Part shown: piece by piece, positions 26,145 through 35,108 of the stretch
Layout of the letters: each line of letters starts with the position of its first letter
Numbering within the stretch: position 1 is the first letter of the stretch
NCBI RefSeq assembly: GCF_043643765.1
Contig: NZ_JBHZSP010000004.1
Span: 230,238 to 294,237, forward strand
Direction: 5' to 3'
Length of the DNA stretch: 64,000 nt
Origin: Marinomonas posidonica_A
Lineage (GTDB): Bacteria; Pseudomonadota; Gammaproteobacteria; Pseudomonadales; Marinomonadaceae
The notes under the pieces: generated by a model
What the model was told of the DNA's origin: nothing
The model's input: the letters and a program-made list of their open reading frames with translations, nothing else
Database searches by the model: none
Program-made: the position numbers and the translations under genes

Positions 26145-27011
26145 TTACTCAATATTCTGAATCTGTTCTCTCATTTGTTCAATCAACACCTTCAATTCCA
26201 CCGCACTTTGCGTTGTCTCGACCACAATCGACTTAGATGAAAGGGTATTGGCTTCGCGGTTGAGTTCTTGCATGAGGAAGTCGAGGCGGCGGCCGATGGG
26301 GCCTTTTTGTTTCAGTTGACGACGAACTTCTTTGGTGTGGGTGACAAGGCGGTCCAGTTCTTCCGCTACATCGGCTTTTTGTGCCAAGAGGACGATTTCC
26401 GCTTCCACGCGCATTGGGTCGAGTTCGACTTTGGCGGCTTCCAGTTTGTCGGTCAGGTTTTGTTTTTGCGCAGCAATGATGCCAGGCAGTTTGTCTTGCA
26501 CTTCGGCCACAATGGCGTCAATGCTATCAAGACGTTGTTCTATGATGGCGACCAGTTGTTCGCCTTCGCGCAAACGCATTTGGATGAGTTCGTCTACCGC
26601 CTTGGCGAAGAGTTCCTCTACGGCTTTTTTGATGGTCTCGGCGTCGTCGCTGGTGTCGCTTAAGATGCCCGGCCATTGAAGGATTTGCAGTGGTGATGGG
26701 GTTTTGATGCCATCAAACCAGGTGCCGAGTTCTTTTACTGCGTTAGCCAGTGCTTGGGCGTTGTCTGGGTTAATCGTTAAGCTGGTGGCCGCTTTGTCGA
26801 CGGCTTGGAAGCGCAGTTGGCATTCTAGTTTGCCGCGGTTGAGTTTTTTTCTTAGCTGGTCGCGGAAGGAAAATTCCAATTCACGAAAGGCTTCCGGTAA
26901 GCGGAAGTTAGGTTCTAAATAGCGTTGGTTTACTGAGCGAACTTCCCAACTGATGGTGCCCCAATCGTAGCTGGCTTCTTGGCGTGAGAAGGCGGTCATG
27001 CTTGCTGTCAT
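26145..27011 (-). CDS. yicC: YicC family endoribonuclease/RNA-turnover protein
   Basis: Cytosolic protein (288 aa) of the YicC/YloC family, linked to RNase activity and small-RNA decay. It begins MTASMTAFSRQ, matching the family start SMTAFAR, then VRSVNQRYLEPNFRLPE and the C-terminal DUF1732 block GRRLDFLMQELNREANTLSSKS. I chose ATG 27011; an upstream in-frame start at 27083 adds a non-family extension. It is divergent from rph, the usual arrangement. Confidence 0.93.
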   Translation of the reverse strand: MTASMTAFSRQEASYDWGTISWEVRSVNQRYLEPNFRLPEAFRELEFSFRDQLRKKLNRGKLECQLRFQAVDKAATSLTINPDNAQALANAVKELGTWFDGIKTPSPLQILQWPGILSDTSDDAETIKKAVEELFAKAVDELIQMRLREGEQLVAIIEQRLDSIDAIVAEVQDKLPGIIAAQKQNLTDKLEAAKVELDPMRVEAEIVLLAQKADVAEELDRLVTHTKEVRRQLKQKGPIGRRLDFLMQELNREANTLSSKSIVVETTQSAVELKVLIEQMREQIQNIE

Positions 27012-27158
27012 TTTGAATACCCAAGTTAAGAAAAATGTGGCGTTATTGTAGCTTATGCCATTGCAAGACGACAGTTTCCCCATTGTAAGGGGGGCAATTT
27101 TATGAGGGTTCGTTATAATTGCGGCTTTAGTGAAGATTAACCAATAGAGAGAGCTAGT

Positions 27159-27878
27159 ATGCGTCCAAGTGGAAGAGCCGTTGATCAGTTACGTCCCCTT
27201 AAAATCACTCGAAATTTTACCAAACACGCCGAAGGTTCTGTATTAATTGAATGCGGTGACACCAAAGTCATTTGTACGGCGACGGTTGTGCCGGGTGTGC
27301 CGCGCTTTTTGAAAGGTAAAGGTCAAGGATGGATCACGGCAGAGTACGGCATGTTGCCGCGTTCTACTGGCAGTCGTATGGATCGTGAGGCGGCGCGTGG
27401 TAAGCAAGGCGGCCGTACGGTTGAGATTCAACGTTTGATTGGTCGTTCATTGCGTGCGGCAGTGGATTTGAAGAAACTAGGCGAAAACACCATCACCATC
27501 GACTGTGATGTGATTCAGGCCGATGGCGGCACACGTACAGCGTCTATTACAGGTGGTTTCGTGGCGTTGGCAGATGCAATGCGTTATCTGGTGGAAAATA
27601 AGAAAGTTAAAGAAAATCCAATTGTGTCGCAGATTGCGGCGATTTCTGTCGGTGTGTACAAGGGTACGCCGGTGTTGGATTTGGATTACCCAGAAGATTC
27701 TAATGCCGAAACCGATATGAATGTGATCATGAATGACAAAGGCGGTTTCATTGAAATCCAAGGCACCGCAGAAGGCGAGGCTTTTGGCGATGAACACATG
27801 ATGGGGATGTTGGCCGTGGCGCGTAAGGGCATTGCCGAAATCATTGAGATTCAGCGTGCAGCTCTCTTTGAAAAATAA
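27159..27878 (+). CDS. rph: Ribonuclease PH
   Basis: Phosphorolytic 3'-5' exoribonuclease (239 aa, full length) that trims tRNA 3' ends. The family start MRPSGR, the phosphate-site region RSTGSRMDREAARGKQGGRT, ITIDCDVIQADGGTRTASITG and the C-terminal GTAEGEAF are all present. There is no truncation of the kind found in E. coli K-12. AGAGAG lies ahead of the ATG. Confidence 0.97.
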   Translation: MRPSGRAVDQLRPLKITRNFTKHAEGSVLIECGDTKVICTATVVPGVPRFLKGKGQGWITAEYGMLPRSTGSRMDREAARGKQGGRTVEIQRLIGRSLRAAVDLKKLGENTITIDCDVIQADGGTRTASITGGFVALADAMRYLVENKKVKENPIVSQIAAISVGVYKGTPVLDLDYPEDSNAETDMNVIMNDKGGFIEIQGTAEGEAFGDEHMMGMLAVARKGIAEIIEIQRAALFEK

Positions 27879-27953
27879 CAGTTGAAAACTAAGAGCTGAT
27901 AAACAAGAAACGAAAACAAGGCTGTGATAAATAAGCCTTTGTTAACGCTGAAA

Positions 27954-27988
27954 AACCTGATCATCGAACTGGATGGTCGGGTTTTTTT
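27954..27988 (+). terminator. Intrinsic terminator after rph
   Basis: A stem of about 12 bp with two G-T pairs (27954-27965 with 27972-27983), followed by seven T. Confidence 0.8.
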
Positions 27989-28116
27989 GGGTCTAAAATT
28001 TGTATGAAAAAGAGGCTTTTGGCGTTAATTGTCAGTTATTGTGGGTGTTTTTGCACCTTACATCATGAAACTTCTCTGCGATGATCAGATGACAATAACA
28101 ATAAAGGAGAAGGCAA

Positions 28117-28623
28117 GTGAAGAAGATGTTAATCATGGGTATGTCGGCTATGTTGCTGAGCGGTGCTTTGCAGGCGGCCAATCTAGAAGGTGAGTGGCAG
28201 TTGCAAGATGCGGCCAATACGCAAGCTAAGCTGGATGAAGCGGTTGAAAATGTGGTGCAAGAAATGAATTTTTTCATCCGAGCGTTGGCAAGACCGGTAT
28301 TGAAAAAGCAGACGCAAATTTGTCAGCAGTGGCTGTTAGCCAAACAAGCAGGCGAGTTTTCTTGGCAGTGTGATCAAGAAGAGGCCGACGTCATTCCTCT
28401 GACCGCCAAAGGCGAAGTCTTTAAGACGGATGAAGAAGACATCGAGATTTCCGGCAGTTTTACCGAGAGCGCCCAAGCTATTGTGGTGGTTGTGGAGTCA
28501 GAGCGAGGTAAACGTACCAATACTTGGCAGCAAGTGTCTGATAACGAGCTAACCTACACGGTAAAATTAGAATCTGAAAAACTGCCAACACCATTAACTT
28601 GGACATTAACTTACCAACGTTAA
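28117..28623 (+). CDS. Exported protein of unknown function
   Basis: 168 aa, not recognised. The start is GTG 28117, supported by AAGGAG and the adjacent MKKM. A signal peptide ends near residue 20 (LLSGALQAA-NLEG), so the product is periplasmic. The mature part contains two Cys (ICQQW, WQCDQ) that could form a disulfide and a beta-rich C-terminal half ending TWTLTYQR, suggestive of a small lipocalin-like barrel (weak inference). It has its own unit between two terminators. Confidence 0.7.
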   Translation: MKKMLIMGMSAMLLSGALQAANLEGEWQLQDAANTQAKLDEAVENVVQEMNFFIRALARPVLKKQTQICQQWLLAKQAGEFSWQCDQEEADVIPLTAKGEVFKTDEEDIEISGSFTESAQAIVVVVESERGKRTNTWQQVSDNELTYTVKLESEKLPTPLTWTLTYQR

Positions 28624-28653
28624 ATTCATAAGATTTTATGACTCACAGAACAA

Positions 28654-28688
28654 AAAATGCCCCGCAAGCTCAGCTTGCGGGGCATTTT
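28654..28688. terminator. Strong bidirectional terminator
   Basis: A perfect 15-bp GC-rich stem with flanking A- and T-tracts and a 5-base loop, between the convergent exported protein and the 5'-nucleotidase. Confidence 0.92.
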
Positions 28689-28717
28689 ATTTTACGGCTC
28701 GTTAATTAGCTGTTTGA

Positions 28718-30325
28718 TTAGCGCTTAACCGCACCGTTTGGTGCGAAGTCTGCAATATCAAGTGGTGCGTTGTTTTGCACGTATTCCACTAAGACATCCG
28801 CGTCAACGTAACCTGAGTTCACGTAGTTGGCGTGGTCGATGACTTTAGGGTAACCGTCGCCGCCTGTCGCAACATAGCTGTTGATGGCAATACGGTAGCT
28901 CTTAGCGGTGTCTAATGGTTGACCGTTCACCATGATGTTAGTCGCTTTACCGTCTTTCAATGTCAGTGCAACACCGTCAAATTGACCGAAAGCACCTGTG
29001 CCAGCTTGTTTGCTTGCAACAGCAGACAAGTAGTCAGTCAATTCGGCTGCCGTAAGGTCAACATAAGAAACAGCATTACCGAAAGGCTGTACTTTTAGGA
29101 CGCTCTTGTAAGTAATGACGCCAGCTTCCATGTTGTCACGGATACCACCAGAGTTCATGATACCGATGTCAGCGTTTACTTTTTCTTTCATGGCACGTGA
29201 AATCAAGTTGCCTAGGTTGGTTTCTTGGTTACGTACTACGCCACGTTCACCGATGAAATCACCATTAGAGAAACCAATCTCAACGTTTAGCTCTTCCTGA
29301 CCTTTTTCTTGGAAAGGCGTCAACATGGCTAACATGTCTGGGTCTTGAGCAATTTCTTCTTCGATGAAGACGCGTTCTGTTTTACCTTCCGCGTTTTTCA
29401 CTTTTTTCTTCAAGTTAACCGGGATTAGGCGGTATTCAGACCATACGATGTCACCGTTTTTGAAGACAAAGTCTAGACGGCCAACGTATTTACCCCATTC
29501 GTGGGCTTGTAGGATCAATGTGCCGTTTTGCTCATCTGGTTCGAACAGTGGGTTTTGAGAGTGACCACCCACAACCACGTCAATGCCTGGTACGGTACGA
29601 GCAAGTGTCACATCACCTGGTGCGTTGCCACCGTAGTTACCATTGTTGTAGTGACCCATGTGCGTCACTGCAATGACGATGTCGGCTTTTTTGCGCAGTT
29701 CAGGAACCAATTTTGCAGCCACTTTGATAGGCGATTCGATCTTGATGCCTTCTAGGTATTCTGGATTACCCAATTTTACGGTGTCGTCTGTGGTAAGACC
29801 CATGACCGCTACTTTTAGGTCATTTACTTGGAAAATTTTGTAAGCGTCGAATAAAGGCTCACCGGTTTCAGCGTCTGTGATGTTCGCCGATAGGAATGGG
29901 AAACCAGCCCATTCTTGTTGTTGCTTCAGTACGGAAAGTGGGTTATCAAATTCGTGGTTACCCAATGCCATAGCATCGTACTTCAGCATGTTCATGCCGC
30001 GGAAATCTGGCTCAGCGTCTTGTAGGTCAGACTCAGGAACACCGGTGTTAATGTCACCGCCAGATAACAATAGAGAATTGCCATCGTCCAGTGCCACTTC
30101 TTCACGAATGTTATCGATCAGAGTTTTACGAGCAGCCATACCGTATTCGCCACGGCTACTTTGCCAGAAACGACCGTGATGGTCATTGGTGTGCAAAATG
30201 GTCACTCGATATTCTTTATCTTCCTGCCAATCGGGTTGTGTTGGGCCCATCATTGAACAGCCGGCAATGGCTAGTACAACACTGGAGACCGCAAGATGCG
30301 TAACAAAACGCTTCGTTGATTTCAT
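28718..30325 (-). CDS. ushA: Lipoprotein 5'-nucleotidase / UDP-sugar hydrolase (UshA/NutA family)
   Basis: Cell-envelope nucleotidase (535 aa) that salvages nucleosides and phosphate from external nucleotides. The signal peptide ends in a lipobox (LAIAGC, Cys23), so it is membrane-anchored like Vibrio NutA rather than soluble like E. coli UshA. The metallophosphatase domain has HTNDHHG, SGGDINTG, ALGNHEFD, THMGHY and GGHSQ. The C-terminal substrate domain has MNSGGIRDN, QPFGNAV and TGGDGYP. The start at 30325 is supported by AAGGA and by the signal peptide. A monocistronic unit. Confidence 0.93.
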   Translation of the reverse strand: MKSTKRFVTHLAVSSVVLAIAGCSMMGPTQPDWQEDKEYRVTILHTNDHHGRFWQSSRGEYGMAARKTLIDNIREEVALDDGNSLLLSGGDINTGVPESDLQDAEPDFRGMNMLKYDAMALGNHEFDNPLSVLKQQQEWAGFPFLSANITDAETGEPLFDAYKIFQVNDLKVAVMGLTTDDTVKLGNPEYLEGIKIESPIKVAAKLVPELRKKADIVIAVTHMGHYNNGNYGGNAPGDVTLARTVPGIDVVVGGHSQNPLFEPDEQNGTLILQAHEWGKYVGRLDFVFKNGDIVWSEYRLIPVNLKKKVKNAEGKTERVFIEEEIAQDPDMLAMLTPFQEKGQEELNVEIGFSNGDFIGERGVVRNQETNLGNLISRAMKEKVNADIGIMNSGGIRDNMEAGVITYKSVLKVQPFGNAVSYVDLTAAELTDYLSAVASKQAGTGAFGQFDGVALTLKDGKATNIMVNGQPLDTAKSYRIAINSYVATGGDGYPKVIDHANYVNSGYVDADVLVEYVQNNAPLDIADFAPNGAVKR

Positions 30326-30495
30326 GCTGTGATTCCTTGAATGTGATACTTGGATTGGTTGAACAAACACATTAATCGAGTGCATTTTTGTAATAGCACT
30401 TCTGATCAATTATTACAGAAATGTATCTCATATTTGTGACAAGTTCGAGGGATTAAGGAAAAAAACTGACCATTTGTGCAAAATTTAATCATGAG

Positions 30496-30538
30496 TGTAA
30501 AAAAGCCCATACAAAACGTTGCGGTTCTGTATGGGCTT
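30496..30538 (-). terminator. Intrinsic terminator of the gts operon
   Basis: An 11-bp stem (30503-30513 with 30528-30538), followed on the minus strand by a run of T, 35 bases after gtsD. Confidence 0.85.
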
Positions 30539-30572
30539 AAACGTTTAATATTGTATCGTTAATGACGCAATA

Positions 30573-31682
30573 TTATTTGTCTAGACGTTGACCTGTGGCT
30601 TGATCAAAGACCACGGCTTTGGATGTATCGAACATCATTTCGATCACCGACCCTGGTGCTGCAGGATAAGCAGGGTTAGAGCGGCAGTTGATCTCAGCGT
30701 CGTTGACGCGTGTGATGATCATGGTGTCAGCACCCATAGGCTCGGTGACTTCTACCTTAATGTCTGTGGTTGTAACGAAGTCTTGACCCACTTTGTGAGG
30801 CTGAGGCTCGGTAATCATTTCAGGACGCAACCCCAGTAATACGGTTTGGCCAACGTGATTTGCTAGGGCTTCAGGTTTCGGGAACGGTAAGGTTGCTGTC
30901 GAATTGGTTGCCAATTCCAACATAGGATTGCCATCTTGAGAAACCACTTTGGCTGGAATGAAGTTCATTGCTGGAGAGCCCATGAAGCCTGCTACAAATA
31001 GGTTTGCTGGGTTGTCATAGATTTCCTGCGGTGTGCCCAGTTGTTGTACTTCGCCATCTTTCATCACCGCAATACGGTCAGCCAAAGTCATGGCTTCGAT
31101 CTGATCGTGAGTTACGTAAACGATGGTGGTCCCCAGTTTTTGGTGCAGCTTTTTAATTTCCGTACGCATTTCCACACGTAGCTTAGCGTCCAAGTTGGAT
31201 AACGGCTCATCAAACAAGTAAAGCTGAGGACGACGTGCTAACGCGCGCCCCATGGCAACACGTTGACGCTGTCCACCTGATAGTTGCGCTGGCTTACGGT
31301 TTAACAGATGGCTGATCTGTAGTAGTTCTGCCACTCGTTGTACTTCTACTTCGCGCTCTTCTTTTGGCACTTTGCGCATTTCCAAACCGAAGGAAATGTT
31401 TTGTGCAACGGTCATATTTGGGTACAAAGCGTAGGATTGGAACACCATGGCGATGTCACGATCTTTCGGACTGGTGTAGGTAACGTCGTTGTCGGCGATT
31501 AAAATACGACCTTCCGATACGTCTTCTAGACCAGCAATGGAATTCATCAGCGTGGATTTACCACAGCCCGATGGTCCAACTAGGATCAGAAACTCACCGG
31601 CTTCGATGGCGATATTGATGCCTTTCAATACTTCCGTTGTGCCGTAGCGCTTTTTAACATTATCAATGACTAAGTTTGCCAT
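30573..31682 (-). CDS. gtsD: Sugar ABC transporter ATPase, MalK/GtsD type
   Basis: Cytosolic energising subunit (369 aa). Walker A GPSGCGKST (36-44), LSGGQRQR signature, LFDEPLSNLDAK Walker B and the switch His in VTHDQ are intact. The C-terminal OB-like regulatory domain (about 240-369) is typical of CUT1 ATPases. GGAG lies ahead of the ATG. Last gene of gtsABCD. Glucose as substrate is inferred from synteny with Pseudomonas gltR-gtrS-gtsABCD. Confidence 0.92.
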   Translation of the reverse strand: MANLVIDNVKKRYGTTEVLKGINIAIEAGEFLILVGPSGCGKSTLMNSIAGLEDVSEGRILIADNDVTYTSPKDRDIAMVFQSYALYPNMTVAQNISFGLEMRKVPKEEREVEVQRVAELLQISHLLNRKPAQLSGGQRQRVAMGRALARRPQLYLFDEPLSNLDAKLRVEMRTEIKKLHQKLGTTIVYVTHDQIEAMTLADRIAVMKDGEVQQLGTPQEIYDNPANLFVAGFMGSPAMNFIPAKVVSQDGNPMLELATNSTATLPFPKPEALANHVGQTVLLGLRPEMITEPQPHKVGQDFVTTTDIKVEVTEPMGADTMIITRVNDAEINCRSNPAYPAAPGSVIEMMFDTSKAVVFDQATGQRLDK

Positions 31683-31751
31683 GTTATTACTCCAAAATTT
31701 TGTATTCCCTAAGCGGTTTGTTGCGCTTAGGAAGTGCGGAACGGTATAGGC

Positions 31752-32636
31752 TTAGCCTTTTACCGCCCCGGCTGTTAAACCACGGACGAAGTATTTGCCT
31801 GCTAGCACGTACACAGCCAGAGTTGGTAGGGCTGCGATAATGGCGGCGGCCATGTCCACGTTATATTCTTTACCACCGAAACTGGTATTGACTAGGTTGT
31901 TCAAGGCCACGGTTACTGGCTGAGTATCAAAGCCAGAGAAAGCCACGCCAAATAGGAAGTCGTTCCAGATTTGTGTGAACTGCCAAATGACCGTTACCAC
32001 AATGATGGGGGTCGATAATGGCAAGATGATGCGGTAGAAAATGGTAAAGAAACCTGCGCCATCAAGACGAGCTGCTTTCACCAATTCGCCTGGAATCGCT
32101 TGGTAGAAGTTACGGAAGAACAAGGTCGTGAAGGCGACACCGTAAACCACGTGAACGAACACCAAACCTGTGGTGGTATTGGCAATGCCTAACCAACCAA
32201 GAGTACGAGCCATCGGTAGTAGGATTACTTGGAAAGGAATGAAACAACCGACCAACAGTGCCGCGAAGAATAAATCACTGCCGCGGAACTTCCATAAGGA
32301 AATAACATAGCCATTGATGGCACCCAGTAAGGTTGAAATCAATACCGCTGGAATAACGATTTGGAAAGAGTTTAAGAAGTAAGGTGAAATCCCGCCACAG
32401 TTATTGCCGGTGCAGGCTTCGCCCCATGCTTTGCTCCAAGCGCTTAAATCTAATGTGCTTGGTAAAGACAACAAGGTGCCAGTACGAATCTCTTCTACGT
32501 CTTTAAGTGAGGTTAACAACATCACTAAGAACGGCATTAGATAAACCGCTGCCATGATCAGTAGAACCGTATACAGGGCAACACGCAGCGCCTTTTCTAC
32601 CCAGGTAGTTTGGCGGCCAATAGATGCTTTACTCAT
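31752..32636 (-). CDS. gtsC: Glucose-type ABC transporter permease GtsC
   Basis: CUT1 membrane permease of the MalG type, 294 aa with six transmembrane segments. The EAA loop reads KAARLDGAGFFTIFYRIILP, and the family C-terminus YFVRGLTAGAVKG is present. The start ATG 32636 is preferred over a GTG 9 bases upstream because GAGG is correctly spaced for it. It overlaps the gtsB stop by 8 bases (ATGAGTAA), indicating coupled translation. Confidence 0.92.
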   Translation of the reverse strand: MSKASIGRQTTWVEKALRVALYTVLLIMAAVYLMPFLVMLLTSLKDVEEIRTGTLLSLPSTLDLSAWSKAWGEACTGNNCGGISPYFLNSFQIVIPAVLISTLLGAINGYVISLWKFRGSDLFFAALLVGCFIPFQVILLPMARTLGWLGIANTTTGLVFVHVVYGVAFTTLFFRNFYQAIPGELVKAARLDGAGFFTIFYRIILPLSTPIIVVTVIWQFTQIWNDFLFGVAFSGFDTQPVTVALNNLVNTSFGGKEYNVDMAAAIIAALPTLAVYVLAGKYFVRGLTAGAVKG

Positions 32637-33558
32637 GGCGTTCACCTCGTAATTCTGAGTACAGGTATGGAATCAAAATGGCTAATACACAGCCGAGCAT
32701 GACCATGGCAGAGGCCGAACCTAGACCAATTTGGCTACGGGTAAAGGTGTGGGCGTACATGAAGTTAGCCGGTAGGTCTGAAGAATAGCCCGGACCACCG
32801 TTGGTTAAAGCGGCAACCAAGTCGAAACTCTTGATAGCAATGTGAGACAAGATCACCATGGCACTGAAGAAAACAGGCTTCAATGACGGCAAAATAATAC
32901 GACGGTAAGTGGTAAAGGTGCTGGCTCCGTCTAGGTGTGCGGCTTTAATTAAATCGCCATCCACGCCACGTAAACCGGCTAGGAATAAGGCCATTACAAA
33001 ACCTGACGCTTGCCATACGGCGGCAATGACCAAACAATAAACCACCATGTCTGGGTTGATGAGCCAGTCGAATTTAAAGTTCTCAAAGCCTAAATCGACC
33101 ATGAGTTTTTCAAAACCGTTGGTTGGGTTAAGCAACCACTTCCAAGCGGTACCTGTGACGATGAATGAAATCGCCATAGGGTATAGGTAGATGGTACGAA
33201 TCGCCCCTTCGGCACGAATTTTTTGATCTAAGAAAATCGCTAATACCACACCAAGGAACAGGCAGATCAGGATGAAAAGTCCGCCAAAAATACCCAGGTT
33301 GGTCAGTGCAACGATCCAGCGGTCGTTGTTGAATAAACGCTCATATTGATCCACGCCAACAAATTTATAGCTGGGTAACATACGAGAGTTGGTAAAAGAC
33401 AGAACGGCTGTCCAAATCATATAGCCGTAAATGCACACTAGTGTCACGACTACGGTTGGTGCCATAACAATTTTTGGCATCCAATCAGCCAAGCTAAGGC
33501 GTGCAGGACGTCCTGACTGAGTCTTTTGGGACCCAGAATTGGCAGCTTTTGTATTCAT
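32629..33558 (-). CDS. gtsB: Glucose-type ABC transporter permease GtsB
   Basis: CUT1 membrane permease of the MalF type, 309 aa, six segments, with the EAA loop KAAHLDGASTFTTYRRIILP and the segment MAISFIVTGTAWKWLLNP common to glucose permeases. It follows gtsA after 91 bases that contain a GC-rich stem-loop and overlaps gtsC. Confidence 0.92.
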   Translation of the reverse strand: MNTKAANSGSQKTQSGRPARLSLADWMPKIVMAPTVVVTLVCIYGYMIWTAVLSFTNSRMLPSYKFVGVDQYERLFNNDRWIVALTNLGIFGGLFILICLFLGVVLAIFLDQKIRAEGAIRTIYLYPMAISFIVTGTAWKWLLNPTNGFEKLMVDLGFENFKFDWLINPDMVVYCLVIAAVWQASGFVMALFLAGLRGVDGDLIKAAHLDGASTFTTYRRIILPSLKPVFFSAMVILSHIAIKSFDLVAALTNGGPGYSSDLPANFMYAHTFTRSQIGLGSASAMVMLGCVLAILIPYLYSELRGERHE

Positions 33559-33589
33559 AATTGATGCTTCACTACAGAGAAGAAACGAA

Positions 33590-33613
33590 GAGGCTGGCTT
33601 GAGGGCCAGCCTC
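33590..33613 (-). terminator. Intercistronic stem-loop between gtsA and gtsB
   Basis: A 9-bp GC-rich stem (33590-33598 with 33605-33613), only a mixed pyrimidine tract after it. Likely a 3' stabiliser/attenuator favouring the binding-protein message. Confidence 0.65.
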
Positions 33614-33649
33614 GTTTACTTATTGCAAGACAGGCTTGCGAATAGGTGC

Positions 33650-34897
33650 TTACATGCTGGCTTTGATGGCACGAGCTAGCTTGTCTACGGCTTCTTCAGA
33701 TGTCATAGAGTCATCGTTGAAGAAGTTCGTCACGACGTCAAAGATAGCGCCCTGAACCATAGAGTTTACTGCCATGCCATGCGCCATACTTGGTACTAGG
33801 TTGCCTGTTGTTGAACTGGCTAGGAAAGAATCCATTGCAGAGTGCGCGCAAGTATCAAACTTATCACGAGGCATGTTCAAGCGTGTTGGGATAGAACCCT
33901 TGTTCAAGTTAAAGGTTTCTTGGAACTTAGGCTCAAGAATCAAACGAGCAAGGTCTTTTTGTGCGACTTGCTGTTCTTTACCGTCAACTTTAAACATCGC
34001 TAGAGAGTCGATGTTGAAGGTGAACGCATCGCTTGTACCTGGTGCAGGGTAGCAAACATAGTCGATACCAGCTTTTTTGCCCGCCGCAGTGAATTCACCT
34101 TTGGCCCAGTCACCCATGATTTGCATGGCCGCTTCACCATTGATCACCATAGACGTAGCGATGTTCCAGTCGCGACCAGAGAAACCTGTGTCAACGAATT
34201 CACGCATTTGTTTGAATGTGCTGAATACGTCGATCATGTCTTGGCTGCGTAGGGTTTTGTCAGATAGACCAATGAACGCGCTGTTGTAGAACTTAGAGCC
34301 TTTAGACAGTGCAATGGCTTCGAACAAAGTCGCGTCTTGCCAAGCTTGACCACCGTGAGCTAATGGCGTGAAACCAGCGGCTTTGATTTTTTTCGCTTCG
34401 GTGATGAATTGATCCCAAGTCGTTGGGATAGAAGCGCCGGCTTTACGGAATACTTCTGGGTTCGCCCACATCCAGTTTACACGGTGAACGTTTACTGGTG
34501 CGGCAACGTAGTGACCATCGTACTTCATGACTTCGCTGACCACACCAGGCAGGATGACATCCCAATCGCCTGCTTCAGCAACATCGTCAAGGTTGGTTAG
34601 GAAACCTAGATCACCCCATTCTTGAATAGTAGGGCCTTTGATTTGAGCGGCAGAAGGTGGGTTGCCAGCAATGGCGCGAGATTTTAGAACTGTCATGGCC
34701 GACTCACCGCCACCACCTGCGACTGCAAAGTCTTTCCAAGTGTGACCAGCGTCAACCATTTCGTCTTTAAGAACGTTGATGGCTGCGGCTTCACCGCCTG
34801 ATGTCCACCAGTGAAGAACTTCCACTTCACCAGCTTGGCTTTGTGCCGCCGCTAATGAAAGTGCAACAGATGTTAATCCTAAGGCAATTTTTTTCAT
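33650..34897 (-). CDS. gtsA: Periplasmic glucose-type sugar-binding protein GtsA
   Basis: Periplasmic receptor (415 aa) of the CUT1 family. The signal peptide ends near AAAQSQA-GEVEVLHWWTSGGE, the latter being the classic start of glucose/mannose binding proteins. IMGDWAKGEF and PVNVHRVNWMWANPEVF match the GtsA group. First gene of the structural operon, 211 bases after gtrS on the same strand. Ligand specificity is inferred. Confidence 0.92.
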   Translation of the reverse strand: MKKIALGLTSVALSLAAAQSQAGEVEVLHWWTSGGEAAAINVLKDEMVDAGHTWKDFAVAGGGGESAMTVLKSRAIAGNPPSAAQIKGPTIQEWGDLGFLTNLDDVAEAGDWDVILPGVVSEVMKYDGHYVAAPVNVHRVNWMWANPEVFRKAGASIPTTWDQFITEAKKIKAAGFTPLAHGGQAWQDATLFEAIALSKGSKFYNSAFIGLSDKTLRSQDMIDVFSTFKQMREFVDTGFSGRDWNIATSMVINGEAAMQIMGDWAKGEFTAAGKKAGIDYVCYPAPGTSDAFTFNIDSLAMFKVDGKEQQVAQKDLARLILEPKFQETFNLNKGSIPTRLNMPRDKFDTCAHSAMDSFLASSTTGNLVPSMAHGMAVNSMVQGAIFDVVTNFFNDDSMTSEEAVDKLARAIKASM

Positions 34898-35108
34898 GAT
34901 AGAAACCTTTGTTATTGTTATTTCATCTTGTCAAATGCGCGTTGGCTTTGACTATGTTTGATTATTCTTATTTCGTACAAATTTACTGAAAGTCAGCTTA
35001 AGCCTTTATACGAGTTAGTGAATTTAGCAAAGTAAGTCAAGGGAAGGGGTAAAGTAGAGCAACCTAATGTAACAAAGTCTTGCAAAACTGTGGATTAACT
35101 ATGGTTTT

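Noticed and set aside
26268..26922. Long antisense frames (115-131 codons) across yicC
   Set aside because: Codon-structure shadows of the conserved yicC gene.
27477..27797. 106-codon antisense frame inside rph
   Set aside because: Shadow of full-length, conserved RNase PH.
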